Shown one piece after another: positions 56,596 through 64,000 of a stretch of DNA of 64,000 nucleotides. Each line of letters opens with the position of its first letter. Positions within the stretch are counted from its first letter, which is position 1. This stretch comes from CAVWQV01 sp963757115 (lineage in GTDB: Bacteria; Pseudomonadota; Alphaproteobacteria; Acetobacterales; Acetobacteraceae): assembly GCA_963757115.1 (NCBI GenBank), contig CAVWQV010000019.1:1-64000 (forward strand), read 5' to 3'. The notes below the pieces were generated by a model that saw only the letters and a program-made list of their open reading frames with translations, did not search any database and had not been told where the DNA came from. Both the position numbers and the translations under genes were made by a program.

Positions 56596-57903
56596 GTGTC
56601 GGGGCGTGAAATCACCACCAAGAGCGGCGTGTCACGCCGGCGGTTGCTGCAAACCGCGGCGGCGGGGGCCGGCGCCGCGATCGGCTCGGGCGCGATCGGC
56701 GGGTTTCCGACGATCTGGGCGCAGAACACCAAGGACGTGACGCTGGTGCACGTCGGCGCCTCCTATTCGGCCATCAAGGAGATCGCGGCGCAGGCACAGA
56801 AGGATCTGGGCTTCAAGATCGACATGCAGACGGTCGATCCCGCAACTCAGCTCAATCGCACCATCACCCAGCCGCAGACCATCGACATCAACGACACCAA
56901 CTCCTCGCAGCTCGTCTTCCTCCAGGGGAAGGGCGTCCTGATGCCCATTCCCGTCGCCAAGTACAAGTGGTGGGACAAGACGGTCCCGATCTTCACCAAG
57001 GGGCAGTTCCCGGACGGGCGACCGACCCCGATGGAGGGCCTTGCTCCGGTGAAGACCACCTTCTGGGAAGGGCCGGACGCCAAGAAGCTCGCGAACAAGC
57101 CGACCGATTTCCTTTGCGTGGTGCCGACCCTCTACAATGCCGACACGCTCGGCATCCGGCCGGATCTGGTGGGCGGCCGCGACAAAGTCACCAGCTGGAA
57201 AGACCTGCTTTCTCCCGCCTACAAGGGGAAGGCGGCGTTGGTCGACTACGCGCCGGTCGGCATCATGGATGTCGCAATGGCGCTCGAAGCGCGTGGCGAC
57301 ATGAAATACGGCGACAAGGGCAACATGACCCGCGCCGAGATCGACAAGACCGTGAAGATCGTCACGGGGCTCAAGCAGGGCGGCCATTTCCGCTCCTTCT
57401 GGAGCAACTTCGACCAATCGGTGAATCTGATGGCCTCGGGCGAGGTGGTGATCCAGTCCATGTGGTCGCCGGCCGTCACCGCGGTCCGCTCGCGCGGGAT
57501 CGACTGCTATTACGTGCCGCTCAAGGAAGGCTATCGGGGCTGGACCGTTGGGCTGGCGCCCATGGCGCATTTGTCCGGCCTCAAGCTCGATTGCGCCATG
57601 GAGTATCTGAACTGGTTCAACTCGGGCTGGCAGGGCGGTTTCATCGCCAAGCAGGGTTACTATTCCTCGGTCCCGGACACCGCCAAGAAGTTCCTGACCC
57701 AAGCCGAGTGGGACTACTGGTACGAGGGCAAGCCGGCCGCCGAGGACATCCTGGACCCGTACGGGCACCTCATGGAGAAGAAGGGTGCCACGCGCGACGG
57801 CGGCTCCATCTGGGAGCGCGTCGGCCACGTCGCCTGCTGGAACACCGTCATGGACGAGGACCGGTATCTGACGAAGCGGTGGAACGAGTTCGTTTCCGCC
57901 TGA
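56596..57903 (+). CDS. PotD-like ABC transporter substrate-binding protein
   Basis: About 435 residues. I place the start at the GTG at 56596, five bases after a tggaggg site, rather than the ATG at 56533. The leader is twin-arginine (VSRRRLLQTAAAGAGAAIGS), ending IWAQ-N. The mature protein is a type II periplasmic-binding fold of the spermidine/putrescine class (WKDLLSPAYKGKAALVDYAP, VVIQSMWSPAVTAVRSRGID, EYLNWFNSGWQGGFIAKQGY). By context the ligand may be a cyclic ureide or carbamoyl compound rather than a polyamine. Confidence 0.87.
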   Translation: MSGREITTKSGVSRRRLLQTAAAGAGAAIGSGAIGGFPTIWAQNTKDVTLVHVGASYSAIKEIAAQAQKDLGFKIDMQTVDPATQLNRTITQPQTIDINDTNSSQLVFLQGKGVLMPIPVAKYKWWDKTVPIFTKGQFPDGRPTPMEGLAPVKTTFWEGPDAKKLANKPTDFLCVVPTLYNADTLGIRPDLVGGRDKVTSWKDLLSPAYKGKAALVDYAPVGIMDVAMALEARGDMKYGDKGNMTRAEIDKTVKIVTGLKQGGHFRSFWSNFDQSVNLMASGEVVIQSMWSPAVTAVRSRGIDCYYVPLKEGYRGWTVGLAPMAHLSGLKLDCAMEYLNWFNSGWQGGFIAKQGYYSSVPDTAKKFLTQAEWDYWYEGKPAAEDILDPYGHLMEKKGATRDGGSIWERVGHVACWNTVMDEDRYLTKRWNEFVSA

Positions 57904-57948
57904 GGCGGTCGCTCGCCGTTTGCCTGCACACTCCCCGGTGATCGATCC

Positions 57949-58818
57949 ATGCGACGAATGACGCTGCCCCCTGCGGTGGTTTCCTGGCTGCAGGTTGCCC
58001 CGCTCGGGGTGATCCTTGTGCTGTTCTTCGGACTGCCGATGCTCGTCGTCATCGCGGTCAGCTTCTTTGACTTCGACCGCATGACGATTGTGCCGACCTT
58101 CATTCTCGACAACTACCAGGACCTGCTGACCTCCGACCTCACCTTGCGGCTCTATGTTTCCTCCCTCAAGTTCGCGGTCATCGTTTGGGCCGTGACACTC
58201 GTCATCGGCTTTACCGTCTCCTACTTCCTGGTGTTCCACGTCCGCAGCCTGCTGATGAAGATCGGGCTGTTCCTGCTGTGCTCCGTCCCGTTCTGGACTT
58301 CCAACATCATCCGCATGATCTCTTGGATACCGTTCTTGGGCCGGAACGGCATCTTCAATCAGGCGCTGCTCGACGCCCACCTCGTCCCGCACCCGCTCGA
58401 GTTCCTTCTGTTCTCCGATTTCGCGGTGGTGGTGGCCTACGTCCACCTGTTCACCCTGTTCATGGTGGTGCCGATCTTCAACTCCATGGCGCGGATCGAT
58501 GTCCGGCTGATCGAGGCGGCCGTCGACGCTGGCGCCGGCCGGCTCGGCATCCTGCGCGAGATCGTCCTGCCCCTTTCCAAGAGCGGGATCGCGCTCGGCT
58601 CGATCTTTGTGGTGACGCAGGTGATGGGCGACTTCTTCGTGGTCAAAACCATGAGCGGCGGCCAGAGCGGCTCGGTGGTGTCCGCGCTGTCGAACGAGAT
58701 CGCCCGCCTCGAGTATCCGCCGGCCGCGGCGAGTGCGGTGCTGCTCGTCGTCATCGTGATCCTGATGGTGGCCGCGATCCTGCGGGTCGTGGACGTTCGC
58801 AAGGAACTGGCAGCGTAG
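57949..58818 (+). CDS. PotB-like ABC transporter permease
   Basis: An intact 289-residue inner-membrane protein with six hydrophobic helices and the EAA loop (IEAAVDAGAGRLGILREIVLPLSKSGI) that contacts the ATPase. First permease of a spermidine/putrescine-type importer; eight bases separate it from the second permease gene. Confidence 0.9.
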   Translation: MRRMTLPPAVVSWLQVAPLGVILVLFFGLPMLVVIAVSFFDFDRMTIVPTFILDNYQDLLTSDLTLRLYVSSLKFAVIVWAVTLVIGFTVSYFLVFHVRSLLMKIGLFLLCSVPFWTSNIIRMISWIPFLGRNGIFNQALLDAHLVPHPLEFLLFSDFAVVVAYVHLFTLFMVVPIFNSMARIDVRLIEAAVDAGAGRLGILREIVLPLSKSGIALGSIFVVTQVMGDFFVVKTMSGGQSGSVVSALSNEIARLEYPPAAASAVLLVVIVILMVAAILRVVDVRKELAA

Positions 58819-58825
58819 CGGGAGG

Positions 58826-59659
58826 ATGGCGATGCAAGCGACCGCCCGCCGGCCGTGGACGTTCTACGCGCTGGCCGCTTTCTTCATTTTATTCGTGCTG
58901 TTCCTCTACGGCCCGATGGTGGTCATCTACATCCTGTCGTTCCAGGGTCCGAATGGCGGCCTGACGTTCCCGATGACCGGGTTTTCGACCCAGTGGTTCC
59001 ATGAGCTCGTCTCCGGAGGTCGCAGCGGCGACATCCCCGGCTCGTTCACCCGGTCCATCATGCTCGCCGTCATCGCCGCCGTGCTGACCGTGGTGTTCTG
59101 CGTGTCTGCGGGCCTCGGGTTCCGGCGGCGGTTCTGGGGGGCTGGACCGTTGTTCTATCTTGCTGTCGCCAGTCTGGTCATGCCCGGCCTTTTCGTCGGT
59201 CTAGGGATTTCGCTCGGCTTCCAGCTTCTCGGGTTGCAGACCGATTGGATGGTCTCCGGGCTCGGCGCACAGCTCACCTGGACGCTTCCCTTCGGTCTTC
59301 TCGTGATGTTTGCAGTGATCGGGCGTTTCAACCGCGCGTTCGAGGAGGCCGCGCGCGACCTCGGCGCGACCTCCTGGCAGCGGCTGCGCGAGGTCACCTT
59401 GCCGATCCTGCTGCCCGGCATCATCGGCGTCGCGCTGTTCGGCTTCACGCTGTCCTACGACGAGTTTGCCCGAACCGTCCTGACGGCCGGGACCGCCAAC
59501 ACCTTGCCCATGGAAATCTGGGCCATGACGACCAACGTGACCTCGCCGGCGCTGTTCGCCGTCGGCACCGTGACAACGGTCGTCTCCTTCGCCATCATCG
59601 GGACGGCTCTCGGCTCCATCGCGCTGATCCAGCGTCGGCGCACGCGCGAGCTCCGATGA
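58826..59659 (+). CDS. PotC-like ABC transporter permease
   Basis: An intact 277-residue permease with an EAA loop (FEEAARDLGATSWQRLREVTLPILLPGI) and the typical FGFTLSYDEFARTV helix. It partners the PotB-like protein. The stop overlaps the ATPase ATG (ATGA). Confidence 0.9.
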   Translation: MAMQATARRPWTFYALAAFFILFVLFLYGPMVVIYILSFQGPNGGLTFPMTGFSTQWFHELVSGGRSGDIPGSFTRSIMLAVIAAVLTVVFCVSAGLGFRRRFWGAGPLFYLAVASLVMPGLFVGLGISLGFQLLGLQTDWMVSGLGAQLTWTLPFGLLVMFAVIGRFNRAFEEAARDLGATSWQRLREVTLPILLPGIIGVALFGFTLSYDEFARTVLTAGTANTLPMEIWAMTTNVTSPALFAVGTVTTVVSFAIIGTALGSIALIQRRRTRELR

Positions 59660-60864
59660 ACGTCCGCCCGCCCCCGACCCTAGGGACCGACATGTCCGCA
59701 TCGAACGTCGCTAACGGCAAGATCGAGATTATCTCGGTGACCAAGCAGTTTGGCGGGCTGGCAGCCGTCGACAACCTCGACCTGCGCATCCCCCACGGCG
59801 CCTATTGCTGCCTGCTCGGCCCGAGCGGCTGCGGCAAGACGACCATCCTGCGCATGGTGGCGGGGCACGAGACGCCCACTTCCGGCGACATCCTGATCGG
59901 CGGGCGCAACGTCACCAACCTGCCGCCGTCCGAGCGCGGGACGGCGATGATGTTCCAGAGCTACGCGCTGTTTCCGCATCTGAGTGTGCTCGACAATGTC
60001 GCTTTTGCGCTCAAGATGCGCGGCAGCGACCGGGCGGCGCGCCACGCCAAGGCGCGCGAGCTGCTCGAGAAGGTGCATCTCGAGACGTTCGCGGACCGGC
60101 TGCCGGCGCAGCTCTCGGGCGGCCAGCAGCAACGGGTGGCGCTGGCGCGGGCGCTCATCACCAATCCCCGCGTGCTGCTTCTCGATGAGCCTTTGTCGGC
60201 GCTCGACGAGTATCTGCGGTTGCGGATGCGCGGCGAACTCAGGCGCGTACAGCGCGAGCTGGGGATCACGTTCATCCACGTGACGCATACCCAACTCGAG
60301 GCGATCGCGGTTGCCGACATGGTGGTGGTCATGGCGCAAGGCCGCATCGAGCAATCGGCGAGCGCTCGGGACATCTTCCTCGCCCCGCGCAACGCCTACG
60401 TGGCCCGCTTCATCGGCGGCCAGAACGTTCTGGCGGGCACGGTCGAGCGCTGCGTTGATGACGTCGCCACTGTCGCCGCCGTAGGCGGGACACGCTTCGA
60501 AGTCCGTGTTGCGGGCTCCGTCGTCGTCCCCGGATCGACGGTGTTCGTCTCGGTGCGTCGTGACCACATCAGGGTCGAGCGCGCGCCGTCTGGGCCGCGC
60601 GCCGCGGACCTCGCCAACACGGTGGTTGGCGAAGTTCATGCGATCGAGAACCAGGGCTCCTACGTCAAGGTAACGATCGACCTCGAAGGCGAGGAGGAGT
60701 TCGTCGCCAACGTTCTCGACGAAGACTACTTCCTCGACCCGGTTGACATCGGCGATCGCGTGCTGGCGCGATGGCATCCGCAGGAGGCACGGCTCCTGGA
60801 AGACGGGCGGCAGCAAGGTTCGGGTTCCGCGGTGCCCGAGCCGGCCGCGCAGGCGGCCGAATAG
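59656..60864 (+). CDS. PotA-like ABC transporter ATP-binding protein
   Basis: About 402 residues from the ATG at 59656 (an alternative start, MSASN, is at 59692). Walker A GPSGCGKT, Q-loop FQSYALFPHLSV, signature LSGGQQQRVALARAL, Walker B LLLDEPLSALD and switch HVTHTQLEA. The C-terminal third is a TOBE-type regulatory domain. It energises the two upstream permeases. Confidence 0.92.
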   Translation: MNVRPPPTLGTDMSASNVANGKIEIISVTKQFGGLAAVDNLDLRIPHGAYCCLLGPSGCGKTTILRMVAGHETPTSGDILIGGRNVTNLPPSERGTAMMFQSYALFPHLSVLDNVAFALKMRGSDRAARHAKARELLEKVHLETFADRLPAQLSGGQQQRVALARALITNPRVLLLDEPLSALDEYLRLRMRGELRRVQRELGITFIHVTHTQLEAIAVADMVVVMAQGRIEQSASARDIFLAPRNAYVARFIGGQNVLAGTVERCVDDVATVAAVGGTRFEVRVAGSVVVPGSTVFVSVRRDHIRVERAPSGPRAADLANTVVGEVHAIENQGSYVKVTIDLEGEEEFVANVLDEDYFLDPVDIGDRVLARWHPQEARLLEDGRQQGSGSAVPEPAAQAAE

Positions 60865-60876
60865 GAGGTCCGAAGC

Positions 60877-62304
60877 ATGTTCGACCTGGTTGTAAGCGGC
60901 GGCACGCATGTGCTTGCGGGCGGCGTGGCGAGCGTCGACCTCGGCGTCGCGGGCGGCAAGATCGTCGCGATCGGAGCGCCGGGCAGCCTGGCCGCGATCG
61001 GCGCGGGGCGCGTGGTGGACGCCGCCGGCCAGCTCGTCATTCCAGGCGGCATCGACCCGCACATCCATTGCTCGATGAGCATGGTGATGCCCGGCGTGCC
61101 CGAGGTGATCACCGCCGGCCCCGCGCAGGTCAGCAAGGCGGCCCTGTTCGGCGGCACGACGACCTTGATCGACTTCGCGCAAGTGCCGGGCGACGCCACC
61201 ATCGCGCAGTCCACCGAACGGCGGCGACAGGAGTGGGCGTCCGACTGCTACTGCGATTACGGGCTGCACCTGATGCTGCTCGATCGCATCAGTCTGCCCA
61301 AGCTCGGCGAGATCAAGGAGGCGATCGAAGCCGGCTATGCCTCCGTAAAGATGTTCACCACCGACATCACGCCGCAGCGCATGGTGCACATGGTACCGTT
61401 CGGGGACATCTGGGAAGTCATCAAAGCGGTTGCCGCGGCCGGCGGGCTCACCTGCATCCACGCCGAGGACAACGACCTCGTGATGCACATGTACGAGAAG
61501 CTCTTGCGCGAGGATCGCATGGGCTTCGAGAACCTCGCGGCGGCGCACACCACCTTATCCGAGGACCTGGCGTTCAACCGCGTGATCCGCCTCGCGGAAA
61601 GCGTCGAGGGCGCCGCGATGTACATGGTGCACACCTCGGCGGCCACGGGGGTGGCCGCGATGGAGGCAGCACGTGGGCGCGGCTTCCCAGTCTATGGTGA
61701 GACGCTGCACCAGTACCTGCTTTACAATTCGTCCGACTACAAGCGTCCAGGTGGACAGATCTATCACACCTATCCCTCCCTCAAATTCCCGGAGGATCAG
61801 GCCGCGCTGTGGCGCGGGATGCGGCAGGGTCCGATCCAGTGCGTCGCGACCGACGAGGTCTGCTGCCCGCTCGAAGTGAAGCTGCAGGGCAGCCGCATCG
61901 ACGACACGACGGGCGGCAACGCCGGTGTCGAGCCGCGCGTCTGCCTCATGTACACGCAGATGGTGCGCGAACGCGGCTTCAGCCTCACCGAGTTCGTCAA
62001 CCTGGTGTCGACCAATGCGGCCCGCATCATGGGCCTGTACCCGCGCAAGGGCGTGCTCGCGGTCGGGTCGGACGCGGACATCGTGCTGCTCGACCCACGC
62101 GGCGCGGGACCGATCCGCAAGGAGAATCTGCACGAAACGGACTACTCGCCCTGGGAAGGCTGGGACGTCGCGGTTTGGCCCAGCATGACGATCCTGCGCG
62201 GCAAGGTGATGGTCGAAGGCGGGAGTTTCCATGGCGAGCTGTCGGATGGCGCGTTCATCCCCCGGCGGATCGACGACGAGATCCGGAGCCGCCCGGCTTT
62301 GTGA
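60877..62304 (+). CDS. Dihydropyrimidinase/D-hydantoinase-like amidohydrolase
   Basis: An intact 475-residue cyclic amidohydrolase. Metal ligands: GGIDPHIHCSM (HxH), the carbamylated lysine in YASVKMFTTD, His in CIHAEDNDLV and MVHTSAATG, and Asp in VATDEVCCP. The GGNAGVEPR loop is typical of hydantoinases. It opens dihydropyrimidine or hydantoin rings to N-carbamoyl amino acids, the substrate type of the carbamoylase upstream. A gaataggaggtcc site lies before the ATG. Confidence 0.9.
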   Translation: MFDLVVSGGTHVLAGGVASVDLGVAGGKIVAIGAPGSLAAIGAGRVVDAAGQLVIPGGIDPHIHCSMSMVMPGVPEVITAGPAQVSKAALFGGTTTLIDFAQVPGDATIAQSTERRRQEWASDCYCDYGLHLMLLDRISLPKLGEIKEAIEAGYASVKMFTTDITPQRMVHMVPFGDIWEVIKAVAAAGGLTCIHAEDNDLVMHMYEKLLREDRMGFENLAAAHTTLSEDLAFNRVIRLAESVEGAAMYMVHTSAATGVAAMEAARGRGFPVYGETLHQYLLYNSSDYKRPGGQIYHTYPSLKFPEDQAALWRGMRQGPIQCVATDEVCCPLEVKLQGSRIDDTTGGNAGVEPRVCLMYTQMVRERGFSLTEFVNLVSTNAARIMGLYPRKGVLAVGSDADIVLLDPRGAGPIRKENLHETDYSPWEGWDVAVWPSMTILRGKVMVEGGSFHGELSDGAFIPRRIDDEIRSRPAL

Positions 62305-62322
62305 ACGTGCAAGGAGTCGCTT

Positions 62323-63403
62323 ATGGACATCGGCGTATTCATTCCGATCGGCAACAACGGTTGGCTGATCTCAACGACCTCGCCGCAATACAAGCCGAGC
62401 TTCGACCTGAACCGGACCGTCGTGCAAAAGGCCGAAGCCTACGGGTGCGACTTCGTGCTTTCCATGATCAAGCTGCGCGGCTTCGGCGGGACGTCCGAGT
62501 TCTGGGACCATAATCTCGAAGTCGTTCACGCTGATGGCGGGGCTTGCCGCCGTCACGTCGCGCATCCGCCTCTACGCAACGGCGGCGACCTTGACCTTGC
62601 CGCCCGCCATCATGGCGCGCATGACGAGCACCATCAACTCGATCGCGCCCGGCCGCTTCGGGGTTAACCTGATCACCGGCTGGGCCAAGGCCGAGTACGA
62701 CCAGATGGGTCTGTGGCCGGGCGAGGAGCACTACGAGCGGCGCTACGACATGCTGAGCGAGTACACCACGATCATCCGCGAGCTGTGGCAGACCGGCCGT
62801 TCGGATTTCAAGGGCGAGTTCTACACGATGAACGATTGCCGGCTCAGCCCCCGGCCTTCCGGGCACGTGCCTCTGGTCTGTGCCGGGCAAAGCCCGCGCG
62901 GGATGGACTACGCCGCGGAGTTCGTCGACTACAATTTCTGTGTGGCGTCCGGGCTGAATACGCCCGCTGCCTACGCCCCCACCAACGAGCGGTTACGGGC
63001 GGCAACGGAGAAGACCGGCCGTGACGTGGGCAGCTATCCGTTGATGATGGTGATCGCGGACGAGACGGACGATGCCGCGTTCGCCAAATGGGACCGTTAC
63101 GTGCAGGGCGCGGACGCCGAAGCGCTCGCCTATCTCGGCGTGCAAGCGGACAATGACGCCAAGGCGGACGCCAACTCGACGGCACGCTGGATGGCGCGGT
63201 CGGCTTCGGCGGTGAACTTCAACATGGGCACCTTGGTCGGCAGCTACGCCAATGTGGCGCGGATGCTCGACGAGGCGGCGTCGGTGCCGGGGACAAAAGG
63301 CCTGATGCTGACGTTCGACGATTTCGTGGTCGGCATGGACCAGTTCGGCCAGCGGATCCAGCCGCTGATGGAGAGTCGGGCCCACGCCAAGGCCGCGGCC
63401 TGA
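62323..63403 (+). CDS. rutA: RutA-like flavin-dependent pyrimidine monooxygenase, copy 2 (one frameshift)
   Basis: About 359 residues, paralogous to the copy at 51.6 kb. MDIGVFIPIGNNGWLIST at the N-terminus; after codon 66 (FWDHNLE) one extra G at 62521 shifts the frame, which resumes SFTLMAGLAAVTSRIRLYAT. Then INSIAPGRFGVNLITGWAKA, SDFKGEFYTMNDCRLSPRP and GQRIQPLMESRA. An aaggagtc site precedes the ATG, 18 bases after the hydantoinase. It probably oxidises a pyrimidine-like ring delivered by the adjacent transporter. Confidence 0.85.
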
Positions 63404-63438
63404 ACGACGCGACCAGAACGTTAGCGAGGGCTAGCGGA

Positions 63439-63465
63439 GCGACGGGCGTTTAGCTCGCCCGTCGC
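63439..63465. terminator. Hairpin terminator at the end of the ureide operon
   Basis: A 10-bp perfect stem (gcgacgggcg with cgcccgtcgc, seven-base loop) lies 36 bases after the RutA-like stop, between it and a convergent small gene. No T-tract. Confidence 0.55.
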
Positions 63466-63517
63466 GCCGCTGCGCCATTGTGTACTCCTGCCGGGTGTCA
63501 CCGGCGCCCTCGACCCG

Positions 63518-63763
63518 TTAGTCCAGCTGCGAAGCCGGAGCCTTCGACTGGTCGGGCGTCCGGCTTGCCACCTGCGACTGGCTCTCGCCATTGAACAGGT
63601 GTTGCAGCCAGGCGACCGGGCCCGGGTTGGCTAGCCGCTCGGCCTGCGACCACTGCGGGCGTGGCTGGCTGCTGCCGATGAGGGCTCCGGGCATGCCCTG
63701 CGCTTGAGCGGCACCGGACGTGAAGGCTGCGGCCGCAATCGCGGCGATAAGAAGCTTTTTCAT
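63518..63763 (-). CDS. Small exported protein of unknown function
   Basis: An 81-residue protein with a clear signal peptide (MKKLLIAAIAAAAFTSGAAQA-Q). The mature part is about 60 residues, rich in Gln, Ser and Pro with few charged residues (PRPQWSQAERLANPGPVAWL). No domain recognised. Its start is preceded by a gatcgagt stretch with a weak ribosome binding site. Confidence 0.6.
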   Translation of the reverse strand: MKKLLIAAIAAAAFTSGAAQAQGMPGALIGSSQPRPQWSQAERLANPGPVAWLQHLFNGESQSQVASRTPDQSKAPASQLD

Positions 63764-64000
63764 GGCGAACTCGATCCTTGATTCGGGTCAGGCGAAGTGC
63801 CCCAACCCTGCTCGGCGTGGCGGAAAGCCCTTCGCCGTTGGCCCATCATTTGGGTGGATCGACGGCCGTCTCAATTATCGAAACGTTGATAAGCACTATC
63901 CCGAAACGCATGGACCGACCGTCATCTTCTTACGGTCCGCCGTGCCTGCGGAGTTCGAAAAGCCGTGCAATGCGGACTGGGGCGGATCGGCCCGTCAGTT
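63764..64000. other. Right-edge non-coding region
   Basis: No supported gene is seen in the final 237 bases. It should hold the promoter of the small exported protein; the stretch around 63870-63930 is A/T-richer than average. Confidence 0.35.

Noticed and set aside
56632..58446. 604-codon minus-strand ORF opposite the PotD- and PotB-like genes
   Set aside because: Mirror of strongly coding plus-strand genes; rich in His/Arg/Asp as expected of an antisense shadow.
59680..61548. 622-codon minus-strand ORF opposite the PotA-like and hydantoinase genes
   Set aside because: Same reason: antisense to two intact enzymes with complete motifs, no start signal or family match.

Overview
The window comes from a high-GC Gram-negative bacterium, most likely an alphaproteobacterium near Hyphomicrobiales or Rhodospirillales. 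I infer this from gene content: a PQQ alcohol dehydrogenase with its cytochrome, PCu(A)C, remnants of GlxB/GlxC, urt plus AmiE, a fused UreAB, an OprB porin, RutA, and IS21/IS256/IS3 elements. No rRNA, tRNA or CRISPR array was seen. Many otherwise recognisable genes carry single-base frameshifts (about 40-50 in 64 kb, densest before 32.6 kb and in the urease genes). Spans are given for the reconstructed gene, and the breaks are described in each entry.

Layout. (1) 0.2-7.5 kb: a broken histidine phosphatase, an SDR, a PQQ alcohol dehydrogenase with a D-x-D motif of the lanthanide type, a cytochrome c, an exported protein, a PCu(A)C copper chaperone and a CHRD protein, then a scar in which pieces of glxB, glxC and a DAO-family oxidase are fused. 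(2) 7.5-32.6 kb: a nitrogen-acquisition superlocus. It holds an XRE-cupin regulator, an AmiC-type sensor and an AmiR/ANTAR antiterminator, a leader with an intrinsic terminator, urtABCDE, and aliphatic amidase. A divergent MoxR/VWA pair (CbbQ/CbbO type) follows, then two paralogous tubulin/FtsZ-like GTPases separated by a 108-residue protein, a CobW GTPase, a peroxiredoxin, a [2Fe-2S] protein, a nickel/cobalt permease, a MetX-like hydrolase and a divergent urease set (ureE-F-AB-C-G-D). Amides and urea would be imported and hydrolysed to ammonia. The nickel permease and CobW fit metal supply. The job of the tubulin pair is unknown and is the most novel item here.

(3) 32.6-38.9 kb: a gene graveyard with truncated SMP-30, NodT-type efflux protein, alpha/beta hydrolase and DinB genes joined end to end, a near-intact IS21-family element, an IS256 transposase with an inverted internal segment, and IS3 orfAB interrupted by 32 consecutive A residues. 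(4) 39.0-49.9 kb: an unassigned biosynthetic cluster. On the + strand lie a Cys/Met-metabolism PLP enzyme, a MetA-like acyltransferase, a PLP decarboxylase, a heme-oxygenase-like diiron candidate, an acyl carrier protein, an AMP ligase and an SDR. On the - strand lie an acyl-CoA synthetase, a 2-oxoglutarate/Fe(II) oxygenase and a cytosine-deaminase-like amidohydrolase.

(5) 50-63.8 kb: an OmpA lipoprotein, an MBL hydrolase, and a cyclic-ureide/pyrimidine catabolic region. The latter has two RutA-like monooxygenases, an N-carbamoyl amino acid hydrolase, a dihydropyrimidinase/hydantoinase and a polyamine-type ABC transporter, plus an OprB porin and a DUF3313-like lipoprotein.
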